This document shows positions 55,341 to 64,000 of a stretch of DNA of 64,000 bases, one piece after another. This DNA comes from an uncultured Roseateles sp. GTDB taxonomy: Bacteria; Pseudomonadota; Gammaproteobacteria; Burkholderiales; Burkholderiaceae_C. The stretch spans positions 186,001 to 250,000 of the forward strand of contig NZ_CAMFJS010000001.1 of NCBI RefSeq assembly GCF_945956965.1, written 5' to 3'. Numbering within the stretch: position 1 is the first letter of the stretch; the number at the start of each line of letters is the position of its first letter. The translations under genes and the position numbers were made by a program. Under the pieces are notes generated by a model, which did no database searches, was not told the DNA's origin, and worked only from the letters and a program-made list of their open reading frames with translations.

Positions 55341-58300
55341 TTACTTGGCGCCTTTGGCCACGAGTCCGTGCTCAATACCCGCCGCCACGCTCGTTTCCGA
55401 CGCTGGCGCCGGTGCCGCCTTGGGCTTGCGCTCCCGCACCAGATAGGAATACAGCACCGGCACCACCACCAGGGTCAACAGGGTTGAAGTGATGACGCCG
55501 CCGATGATGGCCCGGCCCATGGGTGCCTGAATCTCACCGCCGTCATTGAGCGCGATGGCCATGGGCAGCATGCCGAAGACCATGGCCGCCGTGGTCATGA
55601 TGATGGGGCGCATGCGGATCAGGCCGGCTTGCAGCAAGGCGTCTGGAATGCTGGCGCCGCCCTTGCGTGCCTGATTGGCAAAGTCCACCAACAAAATGGC
55701 GTTCTTGGTCACCAAGCCCATCAGCATCACCAGGCCGATCATGGAGAACACATTGAGCGTGCTGTTCCACAACAGCAAGGCCAGCATCACGCCGATCAAG
55801 GCCAGAGGCAGTGAGGCCATGATGGCCAGAGGCTGCACAAAGCTGCCGAACTGGCTGGCCAGCACGATGTAGATGAAGATTACCGCCAAGCCCATGGCCG
55901 CCAGCAAGCCGTTGAAGGCCTCGGCCTGCTGCTTGCCCGCACCGTCCACATTGAAGCTGATGCCTGGGGGCAACTCGGTCGCCTTGATGAGCTTTTGCAC
56001 ATCGGCATTCACATCACCCGAAGGCCGCCCTTCCACCCCAGCGAACACCGCCTCGCGACGCTGCAGATTCTGGCGGCGGATCACCTCGGGGTTGAACACG
56101 CTCTCGATCGTGGCCACTTGGTCCAGCGCAATGGGCGAGCCGTCTTTGGCAAAGGCCACCGGCAGCTTGCTCATCTGCTCGATGCGCTGGCGTTGCTCCA
56201 CCGGCAGGCGCAGCAGCACTTCGACCTGATTGCCGTCCGGCGTGGTCCAGTAGGTCGCCACCTCACCGTTGACGTAGGCGCGCAGCGATGCGGCGATCTG
56301 CGGCGCGGTCAGGCCCAGCTCGCGGATGGCGGAGTCCTTCAGGCGCACGGCGTAAGCCGGCAGGCCGGGCTTGACCGTCAGGTCCACATCCACCGTGCCA
56401 GGGATCTTCTTCAGCTTGGCCGCGAATTCTTGCGCCACGCGGGTCAGCACCTCGGGGTCGCTGCCCAGAATGGTGACCCAGATCGGGCGGTTAAAGCCCA
56501 CGCTGGTTTCAATGCCGGGGATCTTGGCGATGTCGGCGCGGATGGCGTCCTCGATCTGCTTTTGCGTGCGCTTGCGCTCTTTGCGCGGCGTCAGCGCGAT
56601 GTTCAGCGAGGCCTGGTTGCGGCCCGTGGCCATGCCCTCCCCGGTACTGCCCACCACGGTGGAAAGCATGCGGATTTCGGGGTACTTGCTCAGCACCTCT
56701 TCCACCTGCGCCACCTTGGCATTGGAGCGCTCCAGGCTGGAAGCCACCGGCATGCGCAGCGTCACTTGCGTGAAGCCCTGATCGGTTTGGGGTGCGAACT
56801 CACTGCCCACCAGAGGCACCAGGCCCAGCGCCACCACAAAGCTCAGCACACCGGCCCACAGCACCAGGCCGCGCGGGGTCAGCGTGGCCAGGCGCAGGCG
56901 CCGCGGCTTCGACTTATCGCGCTGGCCTTGGGCGTCAAAAGGCCGCCCCCACACCGGCACCGGTGGCACGAAGACGCGGTAGCGGCGGCCCGAGAATGCC
57001 CAGCGCAGCAGACGCTCGTAAGTGCTGTGCAGCTTGTCCATGCCCTTGTCGGTGGCACGGATCATGGCGCCCAACACCGGCACACGCTGCAGCTGCGCGC
57101 TCGGAGGATCTTTCCAGATCGAGGACAGCATCGGGTCCAGGGTGAAGCTAACGAACAAGCTCACCAAGACCGCCACCGCCACCGTGATGCCGAAGGGGTA
57201 GAAGAACTTGCCAATGATGCCGCCCATGAAGGCCACGGGCACAAACACCGCGCAGATGGCAAAGGTGGTGGCCATCACGGCCAAGCCAATCTCGTTGGTG
57301 CCGTCGAAGGCCGCTTGGCGATGGCTCTTGCCCAGGCCCACATGGCGGACGATGTTCTCGCGCACCACGATGGCGTCGTCAATCAGCAAGCCGATGCACA
57401 GGCTCAAGGCCATCATGGTCATGAAGTTGAGCGTGAAGCCGAACGCATGCACGGCGATGAAGCTAGAGATCACCGAGATCGGCAAGGTCAGCCCCGTGAT
57501 GATGGTGGAGCGCCAGCTGTGCAGGAACAAGAACACGATGGCCACGGTCAGCAACGCGCCTTCGATCAGGGTGTGCTGCAAGCCGTCGAGCGAGCTCTTG
57601 ACGAAGTCGGAGTTGGCGTAAATCAGCTCCAGCTGCACATCGCCCGGCAGGGTCTTCTTCAGCTCCGCCATCGCTTCCTTGACCGCCTCGCCGCTCTTCA
57701 CCACATTGGCATCTTGCTGCTTGAAAACGTTGAAGGTGACGGCTTGTGCGCCGTTGATGCGGGCAATGCTGTCGGGTTCGCGCTCGCGCTCCACCAACTG
57801 GCCCAGGTCACCCAAGGTCAGCACCAGATTGCCACGCCGCGCCACCACGATATTGGCGAACTGCTTGGGGTCTTTGACGCGGCCTTCCACACGCAAAATC
57901 GCATCCGCATTGCGGTCGGACAACAAGCCCACCGGCTGATCGGCATTGGCTTCTTTCAGCGCCGTGGAAATCTCCGCCGGCGTCACGCCATAAGCGCGCA
58001 GGCGCAGCGGGTCGAGGTCAATGCGGACCTCTCGGCTGACCATGCCGCCCACATCCACGCGGGCCACGCCCTCAACGCGGGAGAGCCGCTTGGCCACGAT
58101 CAGCTCGCTCATCATCGAGAGCTCGCGGGCCGGGCGGGTCTTGCTCATCAAGGCCAGCACGACCACGGGCTGGGCGTTGTCCATCTGCTCGCGCGAGACG
58201 GCCGCCTGCTTCACATCCTTGGGGAACACCGATTGCACGGCAGCGACGCGGTCACGCACCTCCTGCATGGCGCGGTTCATATCGGCATTGAGGCCGAACT

Positions 58301-58580
58301 CCACTTGCGCCTGCACGCGGCCTTCATAGCTGCGCGACAGCACGCGTTCGACACCGGCCACGGTGTTGAGCGCTTCTTCCAGCGGCTTGGCCACTTCGCG
58401 CTCCACCGCCTCGGGCGAGGCGCCGGGGTAGCGCACATCCACCGAGGCGACCGGGATGGAAATATCGGGCATGTTCTCCACGCCCAGCTTGGCGTAAGAG
58501 AACAGACCCAGCACACACAAGGCCACCATCACCATGGTGGCGAAGACCGGGTTTTGAATCGAGATTCGGGTCATCCACAT
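55341..58580 (-). CDS. RND efflux permease (HAE1/AcrB family)
   Basis: A 1079-residue inner-membrane proton-driven exporter with two similar halves, each with a large periplasmic domain. The start FATMVMVALCVLGLFSYAKL is the first helix. Proton-relay residues are present: Asp-Asp in CIGLLIDDAIVVREN (helix 4) and Lys in MGLVTKNAILLVDF (helix 10). About 60 extra residues lie in the central cytoplasmic loop (SGRRYRVFVPPVPVWGRPF onward). It follows the adaptor gene by 11 bases, with AAGGGGC as ribosome site; ATG 58574 is an alternative start. No outer-membrane channel gene is in the window, so an unlinked TolC-type channel is expected. Confidence 0.94.
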   Translation of the reverse strand: MWMTRISIQNPVFATMVMVALCVLGLFSYAKLGVENMPDISIPVASVDVRYPGASPEAVEREVAKPLEEALNTVAGVERVLSRSYEGRVQAQVEFGLNADMNRAMQEVRDRVAAVQSVFPKDVKQAAVSREQMDNAQPVVVLALMSKTRPARELSMMSELIVAKRLSRVEGVARVDVGGMVSREVRIDLDPLRLRAYGVTPAEISTALKEANADQPVGLLSDRNADAILRVEGRVKDPKQFANIVVARRGNLVLTLGDLGQLVEREREPDSIARINGAQAVTFNVFKQQDANVVKSGEAVKEAMAELKKTLPGDVQLELIYANSDFVKSSLDGLQHTLIEGALLTVAIVFLFLHSWRSTIITGLTLPISVISSFIAVHAFGFTLNFMTMMALSLCIGLLIDDAIVVRENIVRHVGLGKSHRQAAFDGTNEIGLAVMATTFAICAVFVPVAFMGGIIGKFFYPFGITVAVAVLVSLFVSFTLDPMLSSIWKDPPSAQLQRVPVLGAMIRATDKGMDKLHSTYERLLRWAFSGRRYRVFVPPVPVWGRPFDAQGQRDKSKPRRLRLATLTPRGLVLWAGVLSFVVALGLVPLVGSEFAPQTDQGFTQVTLRMPVASSLERSNAKVAQVEEVLSKYPEIRMLSTVVGSTGEGMATGRNQASLNIALTPRKERKRTQKQIEDAIRADIAKIPGIETSVGFNRPIWVTILGSDPEVLTRVAQEFAAKLKKIPGTVDVDLTVKPGLPAYAVRLKDSAIRELGLTAPQIAASLRAYVNGEVATYWTTPDGNQVEVLLRLPVEQRQRIEQMSKLPVAFAKDGSPIALDQVATIESVFNPEVIRRQNLQRREAVFAGVEGRPSGDVNADVQKLIKATELPPGISFNVDGAGKQQAEAFNGLLAAMGLAVIFIYIVLASQFGSFVQPLAIMASLPLALIGVMLALLLWNSTLNVFSMIGLVMLMGLVTKNAILLVDFANQARKGGASIPDALLQAGLIRMRPIIMTTAAMVFGMLPMAIALNDGGEIQAPMGRAIIGGVITSTLLTLVVVPVLYSYLVRERKPKAAPAPASETSVAAGIEHGLVAKGAK

Positions 58581-58591
58581 GACGGCGCCCC

Positions 58592-59773
58592 TTAGCGAAC
58601 GGCGGCCGAGCTGGCCACCTTGGTCTTGCTCGCCACCACGGCGACCTTGGTGCCCTCTTTGAGGTTGTCAAAGCGGGTGGCCAGCACCTGGGACTTGGCA
58701 TCCAGGCCTTGCAGCACCTCGACGCGGCCTTCACGGGTATCACGCCGGCCGGTGGTGACGATGCGGCGCACCAAGCTGCCGCCTTCGATCATCCAGACCT
58801 GATCCTGGCCGCCGTTGCTGCTCAGCGCGGTTTCGGGCAGGGTCAGGCGTTGCGTGTCATCCGGCAAAGCCACTTTGGCCATGGCGTATTGGCCGGCACG
58901 CAGGGTCTCGCCCGGGTTGGCCAGCTCCAGCGTCACGCCGATCGAGCGGGTGCCGGGTTCCGCCGCCGGGGCAATGCGGCTGATGCGCGCTTCCACCGCT
59001 TGCTCCACCCCTTCCACCTTGACCTGCACCGGCATGCCGGGCTTGAGGCGGCTAACCTCATGCGTGCCCACCAGGCCGGCCAGTTCCAGCTTGCTCAAAT
59101 CAACGATGCTGAGCACCTGCTGCTCAGCCGCCAGCTTCTCACCCGCCACCGCGTAGCGCTTGGCCACGATGCCGCTGATGGGCGCCACCAGCGCTGCTTG
59201 CTTGTACAAAGACTGCGCGGTATCGAGCTGAGCCTTGGCCGAGAGCACCTGCGCCTTGGCGGCTTCCTGGGCGGCGCGCGAGGTGTCCAGCGCGGTGGAG
59301 GCAATGAAGTTTTGTGCCGCCAGACCCTGGCTGGCCTTGAAGTGGCGATCAGCCTGATCCAGCTGGGCCTTGGCCGACTCCACCGCTGCACTGCGCTCGG
59401 CAATGCGCAGGCGCAACTCTTCCAGATCGATTTGGCCCAGGGTCTGGCCGGCCTTGACTCGGCTACCCTCGGCCACCGCCAGGTTCAAGAGGCTACCGCC
59501 GGCCTTGGCCCGCACGATCACCGTGCCGGGCGCCACCAGCGGGCCGGAGAATTCAATCATGCCGGGCATGCTGAAGCGACCAGGTTGCGTGACCTCGGCG
59601 GGGGTGAACTCCAGCACCGCCACGGCGCCTTGCTTGTCACCTTCAGCCTTGGGCTTGGCCTCCCCGCCTTTGCTGGCGTAAACCGCCAGGCCCGAGCCCG
59701 CCGCCAACACGGCAGCCAGCGATGCCCCCGCGATCCACACCTTGCGCTTTGATCCCAAGCGAAAACTTGTCAT
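58592..59773 (-). CDS. RND periplasmic adaptor (HlyD/MFP family)
   Basis: A 393-residue membrane-fusion protein with an N-terminal membrane helix (KVWIAGASLAAVLAAGSGLA), a lipoyl-like half-motif (GTVIVRAKAGGSLLNLAVAE), a coiled-coil hairpin (RIAERSAAVESAKAQLDQAD to AKAQLDTAQSLYKQAAL), the second lipoyl half (APISGIVAKRYAVAGEKL) and beta-barrel domains. ATG 59773, preceded by GGGGAC, gives MTSFRLGSKRK; an ATG at 59797 would add eight residues and is less likely. It bridges the downstream permease to an outer-membrane channel. Confidence 0.92.
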   Translation of the reverse strand: MTSFRLGSKRKVWIAGASLAAVLAAGSGLAVYASKGGEAKPKAEGDKQGAVAVLEFTPAEVTQPGRFSMPGMIEFSGPLVAPGTVIVRAKAGGSLLNLAVAEGSRVKAGQTLGQIDLEELRLRIAERSAAVESAKAQLDQADRHFKASQGLAAQNFIASTALDTSRAAQEAAKAQVLSAKAQLDTAQSLYKQAALVAPISGIVAKRYAVAGEKLAAEQQVLSIVDLSKLELAGLVGTHEVSRLKPGMPVQVKVEGVEQAVEARISRIAPAAEPGTRSIGVTLELANPGETLRAGQYAMAKVALPDDTQRLTLPETALSSNGGQDQVWMIEGGSLVRRIVTTGRRDTREGRVEVLQGLDAKSQVLATRFDNLKEGTKVAVVASKTKVASSAAVR

Positions 59774-59937
59774 GTCCGTCCCCTGTGCAATTGGCACTGG
59801 CTCACCGAAAGGATCGATCTATCGGGCAGCCAGCGCAGTCTGAATGGGCCGGAGTGTAGGGACGGCTCCAGGCATTGCCAGGGCCACTGCGATGAACTGT
59901 CGAAAGCCGGGGATGATCTGCGCCGGCCAGGGATCAA

Positions 59938-61134
59938 TCAAGCGCCGGTATCGCGCTTCAGGCTGCGCCAACAGCACCAGGCGCCGCCCAAGGCCGCCGC
60001 GCTGGCGGTCCAGAACACAGCCGCATAGCCCTGGTGGGCGATCAGCCAGGCACCGCCCACGCCGCCCAGCACGCCCGAGAAACCGTAGCCCAGCACAGAG
60101 TACAGGGCTTGGCCGCGCCCGCGCAGGCGCCCCGGGAAGTAGCGCGACACCAGCCCAATGCAGGCCGTGTGCTGGGCAGCAAAAGTGATGGCATGGGTGC
60201 ATTGCGCCAACAGCAAGACCGTCAAGCTGCCACCAAAGCCGGCGGTGAGCGCAAAGCGCAAGGCGGTCAACAAGGCCGCGCCGATCAACCAGTGGTGCAA
60301 GGTGCCGCGCTCCAGCATGCGGCCCTGCAGGGCGAACCAGGCAATTTCCACCAGGACCGACACGGCCCAGAGCATGCCCACCGTCTGCTTGCCATAGGCC
60401 AGAGAGTCCAGATAAAGGCTGAAAAAGGCATACAGCGCCGAATGCGCCAGCACCGTGAGGAACACGCCGGCAAAGAACCAAGCCACCCGCGGCTGCGCCA
60501 AGACCTGGCGGATGGGCAGATCGGCGGCCACTTCCGAATGGGCGTGCGCCGTGCTGGCCTGTTCCGGCATGCGCCAAGCCATCAGCACCACCACGCCCAG
60601 CAAGACCAAGGTCACGGCGCCAAAGACCTGCATGCCGTAAACCTGGAAGAGCCAGCCCGCCAGCACCACGGTCAGCAAAAAGCCCACCGAACCCCACACC
60701 CGCACGCGGCCATAGCGGCGCGCATCCATGCCGCCTTGGCCGTCGCTGAGCTGGGCGGCCACCACCGTCTCGCTCAGCGGCACGATGGCGGCGTTGAAGC
60801 TGAACATCAGAAAGATGGCGACGCTCAGGCTGGCGAAGTGCGGTGGCAGCAGTACAAAACCGAGTGCGGCCGCAAAGCTGGCCAAGGCAGCCCAGCGGAT
60901 GATGGCAACGCGCTTGCCGCTGCGATCCGCCAGCGCGCCCCAGGCATAGGGTGCAAACAGCCGGGTCCAGCTCTGCAAGGACACCAGCACGCCGATGGCA
61001 AACACCGGCAACCCCAACTCCTTGTACCAAAGTGGCGCAAAAGGATTGAAGCCGCCGATGGCCGCGAAGTAGGCGAAAGAAAGGGCTGCGCAAGCGCGCA
61101 GCGTGCGCTCAGACTGCGCCAGGGGCTGGCTCAA
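59938..61134 (-). CDS. MFS transporter (3-phenylpropionate transporter-like)
   Basis: A 398-residue protein of the MFS_1-like group with about twelve membrane helices, opening [20 protein letters not shown]. The loop 2-3 signature is [19 protein letters not shown], and [20 protein letters not shown] precedes helix 5. The start is TTG 61134, overlapping the aroC stop in TTGA, so it is translationally coupled to chorismate synthase. The substrate is unknown. The 164 bases to the adaptor gene hold no clear signal. Confidence 0.9.
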   Translation of the reverse strand: MSQPLAQSERTLRACAALSFAYFAAIGGFNPFAPLWYKELGLPVFAIGVLVSLQSWTRLFAPYAWGALADRSGKRVAIIRWAALASFAAALGFVLLPPHFASLSVAIFLMFSFNAAIVPLSETVVAAQLSDGQGGMDARRYGRVRVWGSVGFLLTVVLAGWLFQVYGMQVFGAVTLVLLGVVVLMAWRMPEQASTAHAHSEVAADLPIRQVLAQPRVAWFFAGVFLTVLAHSALYAFFSLYLDSLAYGKQTVGMLWAVSVLVEIAWFALQGRMLERGTLHHWLIGAALLTALRFALTAGFGGSLTVLLLAQCTHAITFAAQHTACIGLVSRYFPGRLRGRGQALYSVLGYGFSGVLGGVGGAWLIAHQGYAAVFWTASAAALGGAWCCWRSLKRDTGA

Positions 61135-62237
61135 GCCTTGGGTGCCAGCGCGGCAATCGCCTCGATGGGCAGCTGCACATCACCGCATTGGGCGCGGTGA
61201 CGCAGCACATGATCCATCAGCACCAGGGCCAGCATGGCCTCGGCAATGGGCGTGGCGCGAATGCCGACGCAGGGGTCGTGGCGGCCAAAGGTTTCCACCA
61301 CGGCTGGCTCGCCGGCGCGGTTGATGGAGGCTTTGGGCGTGCGGATGGAACTGGTCGGCTTGATGGCAATCGAAGCCACGATGTCCTGGCCAGTGGAGAT
61401 GCCGCCCAGCACGCCGCCCGCGTTATTGCTGGCGAATCCCAGCGGCGTCAGCTCGTCGCCGTGGGCGCTGCCGCGCTGAGCCACGACACCAAAGCCCTCG
61501 CCGATTTCCACGCCCTTGACGGCGTTGATGCCCATCAGGGCGTAAGCGATATCGGCGTCGAGCTTGTCAAACAGCGGCTCGCCCAGGCCCACCGGCACGC
61601 CGGTAGCCTCGACGCGGATGCGTGCGCCGACCGAATCGCCGCTCTTGCGCAGCGCGTCCATATAGCTTTCCAGCTCGGCAATCTTGCTGGCGTTGGCGGC
61701 GAAGAAGGGGTTGTTGCCCACATGCTCCCAGCCCTCGAATGGGATCTCGATTTCACCCAGCTGGGTCATGCAGCCGCGGAAGTTCACACCATGCTGCTGC
61801 TTGAGCCATTTGCGCGCCACCGCGCCGGCGCCCACCATCGGTGCGGTCAGGCGGGCCGAGCTGCGGCCACCACCGCGCGGGTCGCGCAGGCCGTATTTGC
61901 GCCAGTAGCTGTAGTCGGCGTGGCCGGGGCGGAAAGTGTCGAGGATATTGCCGTAGTCCTTGCTGCGCTGATCGGTGTTCTTGATCAAGAGGCAGATCGG
62001 CGTGCCGGTGGTCAGGCCTTCATAAACGCCGGACAGAATTTCCACCGCATCGGGCTCATTGCGCTGGGTGACGTGGCGCGAGGTGCCGGGGCGGCGGCGG
62101 TCGAGTTCGGGCTGGATATCGGCCTCGCTCAGGGCCAAGCCGGGGGGGCAACCGTCGATCACACAGCCGATGGCCGGGCCATGGCTTTCGCCGAAATTGG
62201 TGACACGAAACAACTCGCCGAAAGTGCTGCCTGACAT
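61131..62237 (-). CDS. aroC: Chorismate synthase
   Basis: A 368-residue enzyme that makes chorismate from EPSP, the last shikimate-pathway step, with reduced FMN as cofactor. Family motifs: [20 protein letters not shown], the [20 protein letters not shown] segment, [20 protein letters not shown], and [20 protein letters not shown] near the end. ATG 62237 has AAGG upstream. The length is normal for the long bacterial form. The next gene (MFS) starts inside its stop codon. Confidence 0.97.
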   Translation of the reverse strand: MSGSTFGELFRVTNFGESHGPAIGCVIDGCPPGLALSEADIQPELDRRRPGTSRHVTQRNEPDAVEILSGVYEGLTTGTPICLLIKNTDQRSKDYGNILDTFRPGHADYSYWRKYGLRDPRGGGRSSARLTAPMVGAGAVARKWLKQQHGVNFRGCMTQLGEIEIPFEGWEHVGNNPFFAANASKIAELESYMDALRKSGDSVGARIRVEATGVPVGLGEPLFDKLDADIAYALMGINAVKGVEIGEGFGVVAQRGSAHGDELTPLGFASNNAGGVLGGISTGQDIVASIAIKPTSSIRTPKASINRAGEPAVVETFGRHDPCVGIRATPIAEAMLALVLMDHVLRHRAQCGDVQLPIEAIAALAPKA

Positions 62238-62287
62238 GGGGACCTTATTTGCCTGCTGAGACTCAGGGATTCATTCTATCGGGGCAT

Positions 62288-62311
62288 AAAAAAACGGCCC
62301 TCGCGGGCCGC
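62288..62311 (-). terminator. Rho-independent terminator of the CBS-domain gene
   Basis: On the minus strand: CGGCCC, GCGA loop, GGGCCG, then seven T. It lies 37 bases after the CBS gene stop and before the aroC promoter region. Confidence 0.88.
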
Positions 62312-62347
62312 TTTTGCATCATGCCGATTCGGGCTGAATGACTGGCA

Positions 62348-62818
62348 TCAGAGCTTGGATTCGCCCGCCGTTTCGGGGTTGTCTTCCACCGGCCAGTCGC
62401 GGATATAGGCCTTGAGCATGCGGTTCTCGAAGTCCTGGCCATCGACCACGGCCTTGGCCACGTCGTAGAAGGAGATGACGCCCATCAGCGTGCGGCCGTT
62501 CAGCACCGGCATATAGCGGGCATGGCGGCCCAGCATCATGCGGCGCACTTCGTCGATTTCGGTTTCAGGCGTGCAGGTCAGCGGGTGGTCGTCCATCACA
62601 CTGCGCACCAGGCTGGTTCCGACCGAGCCGCCGTTGCGGGCGATCGCGGCAATCACCTCACGGAAGGTGAGCATGCCGACCAGATCGCCATGCTCCATCA
62701 CCACCAGCGAACCAATGTCACGCTCCGACATGGTGGCCACGGCCTGGGCCAGGCCCTCATCGGGGGTCACGGTGAACAGCGTGCCGCCTTTGACGCGCAG
62801 GATGTCGACGACTTTCAT
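62348..62818 (-). CDS. CBS-domain protein (two CBS motifs)
   Basis: A 156-residue protein made almost entirely of one CBS pair: motif 1 LFTVTPDEGLAQAVATMSER with IGSLVVMEHGDLVGMLTFRE, and motif 2 PLTCTPETEIDEVRRMMLGR with RYMPVLNGRTLMGVISFYDV. Such pairs bind adenosine nucleotides and act as energy sensors; the regulated partner is unknown. A GAGGAG ribosome site lies about ten bases before ATG 62818. It is monocistronic, ending in a terminator. Confidence 0.9.
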   Translation of the reverse strand: MKVVDILRVKGGTLFTVTPDEGLAQAVATMSERDIGSLVVMEHGDLVGMLTFREVIAAIARNGGSVGTSLVRSVMDDHPLTCTPETEIDEVRRMMLGRHARYMPVLNGRTLMGVISFYDVAKAVVDGQDFENRMLKAYIRDWPVEDNPETAGESKL

Positions 62819-62916
62819 GGCTTGTTTACTCCTCTGAAATGGGCCTCAGCCCTGCAAGTCAAATACCGGTGAGAAACATAGCACACAATCTGCGCATCAA
62901 ACAGGATGGAGACACC

Positions 62917-64000
62917 ATGGCCGGCTATGCGGACCCCGCTTTTGACACCTTGGCGCTACACGCCGGGGCTGCCCCCGATCCGACAACGGGCGCGCGCGCC
63001 ACGCCCTTGCACCTGACGACCTCTTTCGTCTTCGACAGCGCCGAGCACGCTTCCTCGCTATTCAATCTGGAACGCGCCGGCCATGTCTACAGCCGCATCT
63101 CCAACCCGACCACCGCCGTATTCGAAGAACGCGTGGCGGCCCTGGAGGGCGGCGTTGGCGCCATTGCCACCAGCAGCGGCCAAGCGGCCTTGCATCTGGC
63201 CATTGCCACGCTGGCGGGCGCCGGCTCGCACATCGTGGCCAGCAGCGCGCTTTACGGTGGCTCGCACAATCTGCTGCACTACACCCTGAGCCGCTTCGGC
63301 ATTGCCACCACCTTTGTGCGCCCCGGCGATATCGATGGCTGGAAGGCCGCGATTCGCCCCAACACCAAGCTGCTGTTCGGGGAAACCTTGGGCAACCCCG
63401 GCCTGGACGTGTTGGACATCCCGCGCATTGCCGACATCGCCCACAGCGCCGGCCTGCCCTTGTTGGTGGATGCCACCCTGACCACGCCATATCTGCAGCG
63501 CCCCTTCGAGCATGGCGCCGATCTGGTCTACCACTCGGCCACCAAATTTCTGAGCGGCCACGGCACCGTGGTGGGCGGCGTGCTGGTCGACAGCGGCAAC
63601 TTTGATTGGGAGGCCGCCCATGCCCGCCACGGCCTCTTCCCCGAATTGTGCGAGCCCTATGCCGGCTTCCACGGCATGGTGTTCAGCGAGGAAAGCACGG
63701 TCGGCGCCTTCTTGCTGCGCGCCCGCCGCGAAGGCTTGCGCGACTTCGGTGCCTGCATGAGCCCGCACACCGCCTGGCTCATTCTGCAAGGCATAGAGAC
63801 CCTGTCGCTGCGCATGCAGCGCCATGTGCAGAACGCGCTGAAAGTGGCCGAGTTTCTGGCTGGCCAGCCTGGCGTCGCCCGCGTGGGCTACCCCGGCCTG
63901 AGCAGCCACCCCGACCACGCACTGGCCCAGCAGTTGTTGCCGCGCGGCTGTGGCTCGGTGTTCAGCTTTGATTTGAAGGGCACGCGGGAACAAGGCAAAA
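62917..64000 (+). CDS. metY: O-acetylhomoserine sulfhydrylase-type PLP enzyme (3' end outside window)
   Basis: The open frame runs to the window edge, 361 residues seen of about 430 expected. Cys/Met-metabolism PLP family: opening FDTLALHAGAAPDPTTGARA, the VYSRISNPTTAVFEERVAAL segment, and the PLP lysine K210 in YHSATKFLSGHGTVVGG. The length and HAGAAPDPTTGA start favour the MetY branch, which makes homocysteine from O-acetylhomoserine and sulfide, over cystathionine enzymes. The ribosome site GGAG lies five to six bases before ATG 62917. It diverges from the CBS gene. Confidence 0.9.
   Translation, partial: MAGYADPAFDTLALHAGAAPDPTTGARATPLHLTTSFVFDSAEHASSLFNLERAGHVYSRISNPTTAVFEERVAALEGGVGAIATSSGQAALHLAIATLAGAGSHIVASSALYGGSHNLLHYTLSRFGIATTFVRPGDIDGWKAAIRPNTKLLFGETLGNPGLDVLDIPRIADIAHSAGLPLLVDATLTTPYLQRPFEHGADLVYHSATKFLSGHGTVVGGVLVDSGNFDWEAAHARHGLFPELCEPYAGFHGMVFSEESTVGAFLLRARREGLRDFGACMSPHTAWLILQGIETLSLRMQRHVQNALKVAEFLAGQPGVARVGYPGLSSHPDHALAQQLLPRGCGSVFSFDLKGTREQGK

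Noticed and set aside
55995-58595. An 866-codon open frame antisense to the RND permease
   Set aside because: The translation is His/Arg/Gln-rich and domain-free; the RND gene on the other strand is complete and well conserved.
59819-61093. A 424-codon frame on the same strand as the MFS gene but in another phase
   Set aside because: Its Cys/Arg/Gly-heavy composition is not protein-like, whereas the MFS frame gives clear membrane helices and conserved loops.

Overview
The window is high-GC DNA (roughly 60-65% by eye) with a gene content typical of a free-living Betaproteobacterium of the order Burkholderiales, in the Roseateles/Pelomonas/Paucibacter neighbourhood. Pointers are the DUF3348-DUF802-OmpA-DUF2894 cluster, a PEP-CTERM protein, a very long LktA-type filamentous adhesin, a glycine-riboswitch gcvTHP-sdaA operon, and a TAXI-type binding protein. 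This placement is inference from gene families; no rRNA or other phylogenetic marker is present. I saw no tRNA, rRNA, CRISPR array, insertion sequence, phage gene or plasmid function.

Layout. 1-1801: 3' end of a membrane-anchored protein followed by a TAXI-family solute-binding protein (+). 1922-2860: a PEP-CTERM von Willebrand A protein (-) behind a near-perfect sigma-54 promoter. 3375-26694: a two-partner secretion operon read TpsB, SapC-like protein, then a 6908-residue adhesin (-); the adhesin alone fills a third of the window. 27347-30283: a degenerate class III cyclase/STAND ATPase/TPR signalling protein (+). 30267-36376: a minus-strand block with a periplasmic protein, a membrane cyclic-nucleotide-binding protein and a four-gene stator-like cluster (DUF3348, DUF802, OmpA/MotB-like, DUF2894). 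36764-37927: an Xre/ParS-RES toxin-antitoxin pair with a palindromic operator. 37985-41214: a LexA-box-controlled pair, an MmcB-like nuclease and a nuclease-DinG/XPD-type helicase fusion. 41337-46930: a TolB-propeller amidohydrolase, a GNAT acetyltransferase and a lipoprotein. 47168-53629: tandem glycine riboswitch, gcvT, gcvH, gcvP and sdaA. 53681-62818: a substrate-binding protein, an SRPBCC protein, an RND efflux pair, an MFS transporter, chorismate synthase and a CBS-domain protein. 62917-end: start of an O-acetylhomoserine sulfhydrylase, cut by the window edge.

How the parts fit. The glycine block is a coherent pathway: glycine sensed by RNA turns on the glycine cleavage proteins, and serine dehydratase follows. 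The TPS operon supplies pore and adhesin, with an unexplained SapC-family protein between them. The DUF802/OmpA pair has the hallmarks of an ion-driven stator (four-helix MotA/ExbB-like subunit with a long coiled-coil tail, plus a MotB-like subunit with the membrane aspartate and a peptidoglycan-binding domain). With two conserved but uncharacterised cytoplasmic partners it is the best candidate here for an undescribed system. The LexA box and the sigma-54 promoter are read directly from sequence and give concrete regulatory predictions.
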